Source of the DNA: Xanthomonas vasicola
GTDB taxonomy: Bacteria; Pseudomonadota; Gammaproteobacteria; Xanthomonadales; Xanthomonadaceae
Assembly (NCBI RefSeq): GCF_000772705.2
Contig: NZ_JSBW02000036.1
Coordinates: forward strand, 29,884 to 93,883
Length of the DNA: 64,000 bases
Direction of reading: 5' to 3'
Shown here: piece after piece, positions 27,234 to 35,090 of the stretch
How positions within the stretch are numbered: position 1 is the stretch's first letter
Layout of the letters: every line of letters begins with the position of its first letter
The notes under the pieces: model-generated
What the model saw: only the letters and a program-made list of their open reading frames with translations
Told to the model about the DNA's origin: nothing
Databases searched by the model: none
Made by a program: the position numbers and the translations under genes

Positions 27234-29072
27234 TCATTTCTCGACAGTAAGCGGCTGTTCCCACCAATCTTCCACGCTGCCGTCGTGGCCGTGCAGGCGC
27301 AACCCTAGCCAGTGCATGCCGGGCGGCAATGCGTGGGTGTCGAGTGTGGCGGTGAAACCGACATTCGGGTGCTGTGGGTCGGTGGAGATTTTCCAGTACG
27401 GGCGCACATCGAGCGGGTTGCCGTAGGTCGCTTGCGCGACCGGGCGACCATCGAGCAGCAGCTCGACATTCGATAGCCCAATGCCGTCCTTGAAGGCCCA
27501 GCCACGCACCTCAAACTTGCCGGACACGGTGACGTTTGGCAGCGGTGTGTCGATCCACGCCATCGCCGGGGCCACGCTTGGCCCGGGCTGGCGTTGTGCA
27601 GGCAGTGCGAACAGCAGGAAGCGCTGATACCCGTGATCGGTGGAGACCACGGTCGGCGGCGGCAGCGGGCCGACCATGTCGCAGATGGCGTGGTAGCGCT
27701 TGAGCAGATCGCGATAACGCAGATCGCTGGGCGAGAGCACCAGTAGCCGCGGCCCGGTGCGCGTGCCGTCGCTGAGCAACCCCCACTGCTGCAACTGCGC
27801 GCTACGCCCATGCTTGTCGTTCAACTCGGCAGGCAGGACCTCGATATTGGCGTCGTGCAATTGGAAGCCGAGTTCCGCGCCGACTTTGAAATTTTCTGCC
27901 AGCACGCGCGTGCCCGGCGGCATCTGTGCAAGCCGGGATTTGACCGCACGCGCCAAATCGTTCCAGCCGGCGAAGTTGCGCGGGTAGTATTTTTTGCCTG
28001 CGGCATGCGCGCGAATCGACGGCACCGACACCGCCAGGTAGTAGCCATAGGCGCCGAGCATGCCGAGCAGTGCGATCAACCACGCCGCGCGACGCAGCGG
28101 ATGCGGCCAGCGCATCAGGATCACCGGCACCGCCACCAGCAGCGCCAGATAGCCGGGCAGCGGCCAGTGGAAGCTGATCCGCTCGGCATCGCTGAAGAAG
28201 CCGAGCACGAAAATTGCCACGGTCGAAATGCCGCCCAGCAAACCGAAGTAGCGCCACTGCGCACGTGAGCCGCCGCCGCTGCGGGTGCCGGCCAGGCCGA
28301 CCTTGACCATCGCCCACGCCAGCAGCGGCGTCACCGCCACGGTCTGGATCAGCAGGAACCAAAGCCCGCCGATCTGGAACCGCCATGGATGGCGGTCGAC
28401 CAATTGAAAGCGCAACCCGGCATCGTCGTGGTCGGTATTCCAGAACAGCAGCGGCAACCAGCTCACCGCGCCTACGGTCAACGCCATCCAGATGCGCGGA
28501 TCGCGCATCACCGCACGCCCTTGCGGGATGCACAGCAATGCAATACAGCCCACCCCGATCACCCCGACAAAGCGGTAGTGACTGAGCGCACCGATGACCA
28601 AGCCGATGGCGAGCTCCAGCGCGCTGGTGGCATCGACCTCGCGCAGCAAGCGCGCGCCGGCATCCATGCACAGCACCGCCGCCAACGCCATCGGCACATC
28701 CGGCACGGCCAGAATGCCCAGCGTGGCCGATAGCGGCATCAACAAGGTCAGGCTGCCGGCCTGCCAGCCCAGCGTTGAGCCGAACCAGCGCGTGGCGATA
28801 TGCGCGATCAGCCAGGGAATCAGCGCAGAAATCACCAGAAACGGCAGTCGCAGGGCCAGCAGGTGATGCCCGCCCAACTCCACGCCCAACCGCGCCAACC
28901 AGGCGGTTATGCCTGGCAGATCCGAATAGGCCGCGGCCAGATGCTGGCCTTCCTGCCAGTAAAACGCCTCATCCACGAACAGCGGCAAGCGTGCCGCGAT
29001 CAATAGCTTGACGGCCGTCGCCAGTGTCCACAGGATCACGAAGGTGCGATGTGCGCGTTGGTCCCCTTGCAT
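27234..29072 (-). CDS. ArnT/PMT-like (GT39) membrane glycosyltransferase
   Basis: 612 aa from ATG 29072; a GTG at 29096 would add 8 residues. The N-terminal loop has LFVDEAFYWQEGQHLA, with the conserved DE-xY of ArnT/PMT enzymes that use polyprenyl-phosphate sugars. About 10 membrane segments fill residues 15-370. The soluble C-terminus ends in an immunoglobulin-like module (about 500-612, TVSGKFEVRGWAFKDG). The acceptor is unknown; lipid A, a glycolipid or protein are all possible. It is transcribed away from moxR with only 37 bp between starts. Confidence 0.8.
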   Translation of the reverse strand: MQGDQRAHRTFVILWTLATAVKLLIAARLPLFVDEAFYWQEGQHLAAAYSDLPGITAWLARLGVELGGHHLLALRLPFLVISALIPWLIAHIATRWFGSTLGWQAGSLTLLMPLSATLGILAVPDVPMALAAVLCMDAGARLLREVDATSALELAIGLVIGALSHYRFVGVIGVGCIALLCIPQGRAVMRDPRIWMALTVGAVSWLPLLFWNTDHDDAGLRFQLVDRHPWRFQIGGLWFLLIQTVAVTPLLAWAMVKVGLAGTRSGGGSRAQWRYFGLLGGISTVAIFVLGFFSDAERISFHWPLPGYLALLVAVPVILMRWPHPLRRAAWLIALLGMLGAYGYYLAVSVPSIRAHAAGKKYYPRNFAGWNDLARAVKSRLAQMPPGTRVLAENFKVGAELGFQLHDANIEVLPAELNDKHGRSAQLQQWGLLSDGTRTGPRLLVLSPSDLRYRDLLKRYHAICDMVGPLPPPTVVSTDHGYQRFLLFALPAQRQPGPSVAPAMAWIDTPLPNVTVSGKFEVRGWAFKDGIGLSNVELLLDGRPVAQATYGNPLDVRPYWKISTDPQHPNVGFTATLDTHALPPGMHWLGLRLHGHDGSVEDWWEQPLTVEK

Positions 29073-29109
29073 TGCCCTGTGCACTCTTCTTTTCACCTAC
29101 GGAATTGTG

Positions 29110-30063
29110 ATGTCGACACCGCTGCGTTCCACGGAAATGCTAACCGATGCGCTGCGCCAATCGCTGCGGCGCGCACAAGACCAGGTCAATTCGCTGCTGC
29201 TGGGCAAGGCGCAAGAAGTGCGGCTGGCATTTGTGGCGCTGCTGTCCGGTGGACATTTATTGATCGAGGACCTGCCTGGCCTGGGCAAGACCACCCTCGC
29301 CCATGCGATGGCCTCCAGCCTGGGGCTGGGCTTTCAGCGCGTGCAGTTCACCTCCGACCTGCTGCCGGCCGATGTGTTGGGGGTCTCGGTCTACGACGCT
29401 GCCTCGCGGCAATTCCAGTTTCATCCCGGCCCGGTGTTCACCAACGTGCTGCTGGCCGACGAAATCAATCGCGCCCCGCCGCGCACACAGAGCTCGCTGC
29501 TGGAGGCGATGGCCGAGCAGCAAGTGACCCTGGATGGCGTGACGCATGCGTTGCCGGAACCGTTCTTCGTGATCGCCACGCAGAACCCGGTCGATCTGTC
29601 CGGCACCTTTCCCTTACCTGATTCGCAGCTGGACCGCTTCCTGTTGCGGCTAAGCCTGGGCTACCCCAGCGCCGACGCCGAACGTGCACTGCTCTCCGGG
29701 GTGGATCGGCGCGAGCTGATCGCCCAGGCCGCCCCGCAACTCAGCGACGCCGAGGTGGTCACGCTGCGCGCGGTGGTCAACCAGATCCACACCAGCGATG
29801 CGCTGATCGGCTACGTGCAGGCCTTGCTGCTACGTAGCCGCCAGCACGCCGGGGTGCGCGTGGGCTTGTCGCCGCGCGCAGGCATCGCACTGCTGCGTGC
29901 GGCCAAGGCCTACGCGCTGCTGCTCGGGCGCGAGCATGTGCTGCCCGAAGACGTGCAGGCGCTGTTCGTGGCGGTGGCCGGGCACCGCCTGGTGCCGGAA
30001 GCCGAATCTTCGTCCGGGCCGGCGCTGGCCAAGGCGCTGCTGCACAGCGTGCCGGTGGACTGA
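29110..30063 (+). CDS. MoxR-family AAA+ ATPase
   Basis: 317 aa. Walker A is DLPGLGKTTLA, Walker B is NVLLADEINRAPP, and the sensor region has IATQNPVDLSGTFPLPDSQLDRFLLR, all diagnostic of MoxR. These ATPases act as chaperones for neighbouring DUF58 or VWA proteins. The ATG at 29110 is chosen because the upstream frame overlaps the divergent gene. First gene of a four-gene operon. Confidence 0.93.
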   Translation: MSTPLRSTEMLTDALRQSLRRAQDQVNSLLLGKAQEVRLAFVALLSGGHLLIEDLPGLGKTTLAHAMASSLGLGFQRVQFTSDLLPADVLGVSVYDAASRQFQFHPGPVFTNVLLADEINRAPPRTQSSLLEAMAEQQVTLDGVTHALPEPFFVIATQNPVDLSGTFPLPDSQLDRFLLRLSLGYPSADAERALLSGVDRRELIAQAAPQLSDAEVVTLRAVVNQIHTSDALIGYVQALLLRSRQHAGVRVGLSPRAGIALLRAAKAYALLLGREHVLPEDVQALFVAVAGHRLVPEAESSSGPALAKALLHSVPVD

Positions 30064-30068
30064 CCCAC

Positions 30069-31025
30069 GTGCGTGCGCGCCTGCGCGGCATTGGCCGCCG
30101 ACTCAGCCTTTTGGCACGTCCGCGGGGCCCCGAGGCCGTGCCGATCGTGCTGGATCGGCGGCGCATCTATGTGCTGCCGACCCGCTTCGGGCTGTTCGTC
30201 ACCGCGTTGCTGCTGGCGATGCTGCTGGGCGCACTGAACTACAACAACAACCCAGCACTGCTGCTCGCGCTGCTGCTGGCCACGGCCGGGATCGCCAGCA
30301 CCATCATGGCGCACCTGCAGTTGTCGGCGCTGCGCATCGAAGCGGTGTCGGCCGAACCGGTGGTCGCCGGCGAACCGCTGCGTATGCGGGTCTCATTGGC
30401 GCGTCGCGACACCCGCACGCGGCGCGGCCTGCGACTGGATCATCTGGATAGCAGCGGCTTCTGTTCGCTGATCGCGCACGACATGGTCGAGGTCGACCTG
30501 CTGGTGCCCACCGAGCGCCGCGGCTGGCAGGACATCGAGCGCATTCGTCTCTCTAGCACTCAGCCGCTGGGCCTGGTGCGCGCCTGGTCGTGGGTGTGGC
30601 CGGAGACGCCATTGCTGGCGTATCCCAAGCCCGAAGAACAAGGGCCTGTACTGCCCGATGGTGCAGGTTCGCCCAACCAGACCCGCTTGCACGCACAAGG
30701 CGAGGAATTGCATCAGCTGCGCCCGTATCGCGCCGGCGATGCGCCACGCACGATTTCCTGGAAACATTCGGCGCGGCGCGACACGCTGCTGGTGCGCGAA
30801 TACGAACAGCCGCTGGGAATCGAAGTCACGCTGGACTGGCGCGCGCTCAACGCGCTGCCGTACGAACGCCGCATCGCGCGGCTGGCGCGTTGGGTCAACC
30901 TGGCCGAACGCGACGGGCGCCGCTATCGCCTGCTGTTGCCGGGACAGCCGCCGCTAGGTCCCGCGCAAGGGCCTTCACACCATCACCTGTGTTTGCGCGC
31001 CCTGGCACTGCTTCCGCATGACTGA
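30069..31025 (+). CDS. DUF58 membrane protein
   Basis: 318 aa from GTG 30069, 5 nt after the moxR stop. Two close membrane segments (about 38-80) precede a DUF58 domain with LRPYRAGDAPRTISWKHSARRDTLLVREYE at about 220-250. It is the standard partner of MoxR and of transglutaminase-like membrane proteins, a trio linked to envelope integrity, though the mechanism is not settled. It overlaps the next gene by 8 nt. Confidence 0.9.
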   Translation: MRARLRGIGRRLSLLARPRGPEAVPIVLDRRRIYVLPTRFGLFVTALLLAMLLGALNYNNNPALLLALLLATAGIASTIMAHLQLSALRIEAVSAEPVVAGEPLRMRVSLARRDTRTRRGLRLDHLDSSGFCSLIAHDMVEVDLLVPTERRGWQDIERIRLSSTQPLGLVRAWSWVWPETPLLAYPKPEEQGPVLPDGAGSPNQTRLHAQGEELHQLRPYRAGDAPRTISWKHSARRDTLLVREYEQPLGIEVTLDWRALNALPYERRIARLARWVNLAERDGRRYRLLLPGQPPLGPAQGPSHHHLCLRALALLPHD

Positions 31026-32970
31026 GCTCTTCCTCCCGATCAGCCAGGCCAGCCGCGCCTGGGTACTCGCCACCAGCTGGCTGGCATTGGCACCGCTGTT
31101 GTTGCAGCTGCCCGGCTTGCTTGCCACCACCGTGGCCGTGGCCGCGGTGCTGGTCGGCGTGCTGAGCTGGCGCGGGACCTTGATGGCGCCGGTGCGGTTG
31201 TTGCTGGTGATCGCGATGCTGGCGGCGGTGTACTGGCAGATCGGCATGCGCTTCGGCCGCGACACTGGCTGTGCGGTGCTGGCATCGATGCTGGCAATCA
31301 AGGCATCCGAACTGCGCACCCTGCGCGATGCCCGCAGCCTGCTCGGCTTTGCGTTATTCGCTCCGTTTGCGGCGTTTCTGCTCGACCAGGGGCCGGCGAC
31401 CATGGGCCTGGCGCTGCTGGCGGTGGTCAGCGCCTTGCTGAGCATGCAGCGGCTGGCCGACGAAGAGCATCGCACCACCACGCCAAGCCTTCGACTGCAA
31501 TTGCGTGGCATCGGCAAGCTGGTTGCCATCGGCGTACCGCTGGCCCTGGCCACCTTCTGGCTGTTGCCGCGCCTGAGTTCGCCACTGTGGGGCGTGCCCG
31601 AACGCGCGCTGTCGCGGCCCGGACTGTCGGACAACATGTCGCCTGGCGAATGGATCGACCTGATGGCCGACGACAGCCCGGCCTTGCGCGTGCAATTCAC
31701 CGGCAAGGCGCCACCGCCGAAACAGCGCTACTGGCGCGGACCGGTGATGTGGGACTTCGACGGTCGCACCTGGCAGCGCGCACGCTGGACCGGCCGCGCC
31801 CAACCCGCCTCGATGACCGCAGGCCCGCAGACCTATCGTTATCGCCTGGATTACGAGCCCACCGATCGCCGCCAGCTGGTGTCGCTGGATCTGCCCACCC
31901 AGGCGGTAGCCAACGCCGAGTTATCGCCCGACTACGAACTGGTCGCGCAACGGCCGTTGAGCGCACTGACCCGCTGGGACCTGCAATCCGCACCGCCTGC
32001 GCGCTTTGATACCGACCTACCCGAGCAATTGCGCAAGCGCGCGCTTGCACTGCCGCCCGGCTTCAATCCGCGCACTGTCGCGCTGGCACGGCAATGGCGT
32101 AGCGAGGGCGGCAACAACGACGATGCGGTGGTGCAGCGCGCGCTGCAATGGATCACCCGCGAATTCGCCTACACACTTGAAACGCCGCTGCTCGGCCGCA
32201 ACAGCGTGGATGAATTCCTGTTCCAGCAAAAGGCCGGTTTCTGCGAACACTTCAGTTCCTCGTTCGTGGTGCTGATGCGCGCGGCCGGCATCCCGTCGCG
32301 TGTGGTCACCGGCTATGCCGGCGGCACCTACAACCGGCTGGGCAATTACTGGGTGGTGCGGCGCATGGACGCGCATGCCTGGACCGAAGTCTGGCTGGCC
32401 GGACGTGGCTGGGTGCGCGTGGATCCCACCGCCGCGGTGGCACCGGAACGCATTTACGACACACTCGAAGATCGCCTGCAAACCGGCGGCGGCAACAACT
32501 TCGCCGACCTCGGCGCATGGGCCAGCATTGGCCAGGTCAGCGACTGGCTGCGGCGTGGCTGGAACGAGCTGGTGCTGTCTTTCGATGCAGACCGCCAGCA
32601 GCGGCTGCTGCAACCGTTCGGCATCGATCGCCTGGACACCTCGCAACTGGCCGCCATCTTCGGCGTGTTCGCGGTAAGCGCGCTGGCGTGGATGGGCTGG
32701 CTGCTGGCACGCAGCGAACGTGAGCGCGACCCGTTGCTGCGCGCCTGGCACCGGCTGAGCCGCCGCTACCGCAAGCTCGGCCTTGCCCGTGAGCCGCACG
32801 AACCGGCCGGCGTCTGGGCGCAACGTGTCGCCCGCTCACACCCGAATACGGCATTGTTGGCACTCAGCCAACGTTTCGCTGCCGCGCGATACGCTGGCGC
32901 GGATTCGGACAGCGCCACTCTCTTGAAAGACTTGCTGCAGCATCGCCCGCGAACCGGAGCTTCCTCATGA
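31018..32970 (+). CDS. TgpA-like membrane transglutaminase (DUF3488)
   Basis: 650 aa. About six N-terminal membrane segments (20-185) form the DUF3488 part. A periplasmic transglutaminase-like domain follows, with catalytic Cys in KAGFCEHFSSSFVVLMRAAGIPSR and His/Asp in DAHAWTEVWL and RVDPTAAV. One more membrane helix lies near residue 545, and the tail is cytoplasmic. It resembles Pseudomonas TgpA, an essential periplasmic enzyme. It overlaps the DUF58 gene and slp. Confidence 0.9.
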   Translation: MTELFLPISQASRAWVLATSWLALAPLLLQLPGLLATTVAVAAVLVGVLSWRGTLMAPVRLLLVIAMLAAVYWQIGMRFGRDTGCAVLASMLAIKASELRTLRDARSLLGFALFAPFAAFLLDQGPATMGLALLAVVSALLSMQRLADEEHRTTTPSLRLQLRGIGKLVAIGVPLALATFWLLPRLSSPLWGVPERALSRPGLSDNMSPGEWIDLMADDSPALRVQFTGKAPPPKQRYWRGPVMWDFDGRTWQRARWTGRAQPASMTAGPQTYRYRLDYEPTDRRQLVSLDLPTQAVANAELSPDYELVAQRPLSALTRWDLQSAPPARFDTDLPEQLRKRALALPPGFNPRTVALARQWRSEGGNNDDAVVQRALQWITREFAYTLETPLLGRNSVDEFLFQQKAGFCEHFSSSFVVLMRAAGIPSRVVTGYAGGTYNRLGNYWVVRRMDAHAWTEVWLAGRGWVRVDPTAAVAPERIYDTLEDRLQTGGGNNFADLGAWASIGQVSDWLRRGWNELVLSFDADRQQRLLQPFGIDRLDTSQLAAIFGVFAVSALAWMGWLLARSERERDPLLRAWHRLSRRYRKLGLAREPHEPAGVWAQRVARSHPNTALLALSQRFAAARYAGADSDSATLLKDLLQHRPRTGASS

Positions 32971-33500
32971 GTACCCGTTTTCTTGTTCCTCTTATCGCTG
33001 TGCTCGGGCTCGCAGCCTGCGCCACCACGCCCAAGCCGCTGCAGGGCCAGTTCCCTACGGTCAGTCCGAGTGATTCCACCGCCAGCGCCCAGGTCGGCAC
33101 GTCCGTGCGCTGGGGTGGCAAGATCATCAAGACCACGCCTGCCCAGGGTCAGACATGCTTCGAACTGATCTCGCGCCCGCTCAATGCCAGCGGTCGCCCG
33201 GACCGTAATGCCGTGGATGCCAGCGACGGCCGCTTCCTGGCCTGCCGTTCCGGCTTCTACGATCCGGCGGTGTTCGAGCCTGGTCGCGAAGTGACCTTCA
33301 TCGGCAAGATCGAAGGCTACGAAACCACCAAGATCGGCGAATACGACTACAAACTGCCCAAGGTCAATGCAGACGTGGTCTACCTGTGGCCAGTCGTGCG
33401 CGACGTGGACGTGGTGCCGGCTTACCCGTACGGCCCGTGGGGCGACCCGTGGGGTCCGCGCTGGGGCGGCGGTTGGGGCTGGGGCCGCGGCTGGTGGTAA
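32967..33500 (+). CDS. slp: Slp-family outer-membrane lipoprotein
   Basis: 177 aa. The lipobox LAAC gives Cys19 as lipidation site. The Slp domain follows with VRWGGKIIKT, CFELISRPLN and GREVTFIGKIEG. In E. coli Slp is a starvation- and acid-induced lipoprotein. Here its ATG overlaps the upstream stop (ATGA), tying it to the MoxR-transglutaminase operon. The last 25 residues are a Gly/Trp/Pro tail ending in WW, absent from E. coli Slp as far as I recall. Confidence 0.88.
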   Translation: MSTRFLVPLIAVLGLAACATTPKPLQGQFPTVSPSDSTASAQVGTSVRWGGKIIKTTPAQGQTCFELISRPLNASGRPDRNAVDASDGRFLACRSGFYDPAVFEPGREVTFIGKIEGYETTKIGEYDYKLPKVNADVVYLWPVVRDVDVVPAYPYGPWGDPWGPRWGGGWGWGRGWW

Positions 33501-33527
33501 TGCACCGCTGACCTAAGTGTGGCTCGC

Positions 33528-33558
33528 AAAAACGCCGCTCGCAGGGAGCGGCGTTTTT
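33528..33558. terminator. Bidirectional terminator between slp and hinT
   Basis: A 13-bp perfect stem, AAAAACGCCGCTC / GAGCGGCGTTTTT, with a 5-nt loop ends the slp operon on the plus strand. By symmetry it can also end the hinT transcript on the minus strand. Confidence 0.92.
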
Positions 33559-33619
33559 GTATGCGCGTGACGATCGTTGCGCTACGCGGCCTGCGCGCAA
33601 CCGGTGATCGAACGACGCA

Positions 33620-33970
33620 TCACGGCGTGCCGAAGCGGCCCAGTGGTGCACCGGCCAACAAATGCAGATGGATATGGAACACCGTCTGGCCGGCATGCTC
33701 GCGGCAATTCATCACGATGCGGTAGCCGTCCTGCGCCAACCCCTGCGCGCGCGCGTATGCCGCCGCCGCGATGGCCAACTTACCGACCAGCAGCGCCTTC
33801 TCCGGCGGCACATCGTCCAGGGTCGCAATAGCGTGCTGTTTGGGAATGAAGAGCACATGCACCGGCGCCTGCGGTGCGATGTCTTCGAAGCCCAGCACCT
33901 CATCGTCTTCATACACGATGGTGGCCGGAATTTCGCGACGAATGATTTTGCCGAAGATGGTGTCAGTCAT
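33620..33970 (-). CDS. hinT: HIT-family nucleotide-binding protein (HinT-like)
   Basis: 116 aa. The histidine triad HIHLHLL lies near the C-terminus, and IFGKIIRREIPATIVYEDDEVLGFEDIAPQAPVH-type N-terminal sequence is typical of HinT. Such proteins hydrolyse purine nucleoside phosphoramidates. It precedes a repeat-filled spacer and is co-oriented with recR-ybaB-dnaX. Confidence 0.92.
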   Translation of the reverse strand: MTDTIFGKIIRREIPATIVYEDDEVLGFEDIAPQAPVHVLFIPKQHAIATLDDVPPEKALLVGKLAIAAAAYARAQGLAQDGYRIVMNCREHAGQTVFHIHLHLLAGAPLGRFGTP

Positions 33971-34075
33971 GGGATGGGAATAGGGAATCGGGATTAGGGA
34001 ATCGCAAGAGCTTACCGCGCGTGCTTTTGACTTTGCTTCTCCGATTCCCTATTCACCATTCCCGATTCCCAGCCC
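33971..34075. repeat. GGGAATCG-type inverted intergenic repeat (hinT-recR)
   Basis: Degenerate copies of GGGAATCGGGA on the left (33977-34010) face GATTCCC copies on the right (34040-34070), so the spacer can fold into a long imperfect hairpin. The motif matches the repeats at 7627-7660 and 34672-34760. Confidence 0.75.
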
Positions 34076-34669
34076 TCAAAGCACTTCACTGCGGGTGCCG
34101 AAGGCGTGTGACAGGGTGCCGCGATCCACGTATTCCAGCTCGCCGCCCAGCGGCATGCCCTGGGCAAGCCGGCTCGGGCGTACCGCGTGCTGGCGGGCAA
34201 GTTGCGCGAGGTAATGGGCGGTGGCCTCGCCTTCCACGGTGGCGTTGGTGGCGATGATCATTTCGGTCACTTCGCCCGCAGCCAGACGCTCGCCGAGCCG
34301 ATCCAGCCCCAGTTCGCGCGGGCCGATGCCATCCAGCGGCGACAGGCGCCCCTGCAGAATGAAATACAGCCCGCGGTAGCCGGTGGCATGCTCGATCGCC
34401 AAGCGATCAGCCGGCGATTCCACCACGCATAGCTGCTGTCGGTCGCGGCTGCTGCTGGCGCAGATGGTGCAGATTTCCGACTCGGTGAAGTCGCGGCATT
34501 GCACGCAATGCCCCACCTTTTCCACCGCATTGGCCAGCGTCGTCGCCAGACGCCGTCCACCCTCACGCTCGCGCTCAAGCACGTGATAGGCCATGCGCTG
34601 CGCCGACTTCTGGCCCACACCGGGCAATACCCGGAAGGCCTCGATCAGTTGTTCAAGCAGAGTGGACAT
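34076..34669 (-). CDS. recR: Recombination mediator RecR
   Basis: 197 aa. The N-terminal helix-hairpin-helix ([15 protein letters not shown]) is followed by a Cys-zinc region ([16 protein letters not shown]), and a Toprim domain ([31 protein letters not shown]). With RecO it loads RecA onto SSB-coated gaps. The dnaX-ybaB-recR order is conserved in gammaproteobacteria; the spacer to ybaB is filled by a repeat. Confidence 0.96.
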   Translation of the reverse strand: MSTLLEQLIEAFRVLPGVGQKSAQRMAYHVLEREREGGRRLATTLANAVEKVGHCVQCRDFTESEICTICASSSRDRQQLCVVESPADRLAIEHATGYRGLYFILQGRLSPLDGIGPRELGLDRLGERLAAGEVTEMIIATNATVEGEATAHYLAQLARQHAVRPSRLAQGMPLGGELEYVDRGTLSHAFGTRSEVL

Positions 34670-34671
34670 TG

Positions 34672-34760
34672 GGTCGGGAATCGGGAATCGAGATTGGGGA
34701 ATCGCAGCAGCAAAGCCAGCTCGCTCTACGATTCCCGATTCCCCACTCCCGATTCCCCGC
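34672..34760. repeat. GGGAATCG-type inverted intergenic repeat (recR-ybaB)
   Basis: CGGGAATCGGGAATCG on the left faces CGATTCCCGATTCCCC on the right, giving a large hairpin in the 94-bp spacer. It is the third copy of this family in the window. Confidence 0.8.
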
Positions 34761-34763
34761 CTT

Positions 34764-35084
34764 TCAGAACGGCAACTTCATGCCAGGCGGCAACTGCATG
34801 CCGGCCGTCGCCGAGCCCATGCGGTCCTTGGATTCGGCGTCGATCTTGTTGGAGGCGTCATTGAAGGCGGCGGCGATCAGGTCCTCGGCCATCTCCTGGT
34901 CGGAGAGGATGCTTGGGTCGATGCGTACCTTGCGGCATTCCTTGGCGCCGGTCAGCGTCACGCTGACCATGCCGCCGCCGGCGGTGCCGGTGACTTCCAG
35001 CTTGGCCAGTTCTTCCTGGGCGCGCTGCAGGTTTTCCTGCATCTTCTGCGCCTGCTGCATCAGTTGGGCAATGTTTCCACGCAT
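34764..35084 (-). CDS. ybaB: YbaB/EbfC nucleoid-associated protein
   Basis: 106 aa. An N-terminal coiled helix ([19 protein letters not shown]) and [25 protein letters not shown] are diagnostic. It binds DNA as a tweezer-like dimer. The start lies 6 nt after the dnaX stop, so the two are co-translated. Confidence 0.95.
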   Translation of the reverse strand: MRGNIAQLMQQAQKMQENLQRAQEELAKLEVTGTAGGGMVSVTLTGAKECRKVRIDPSILSDQEMAEDLIAAAFNDASNKIDAESKDRMGSATAGMQLPPGMKLPF

Positions 35085-35090
35085 GGGGCG

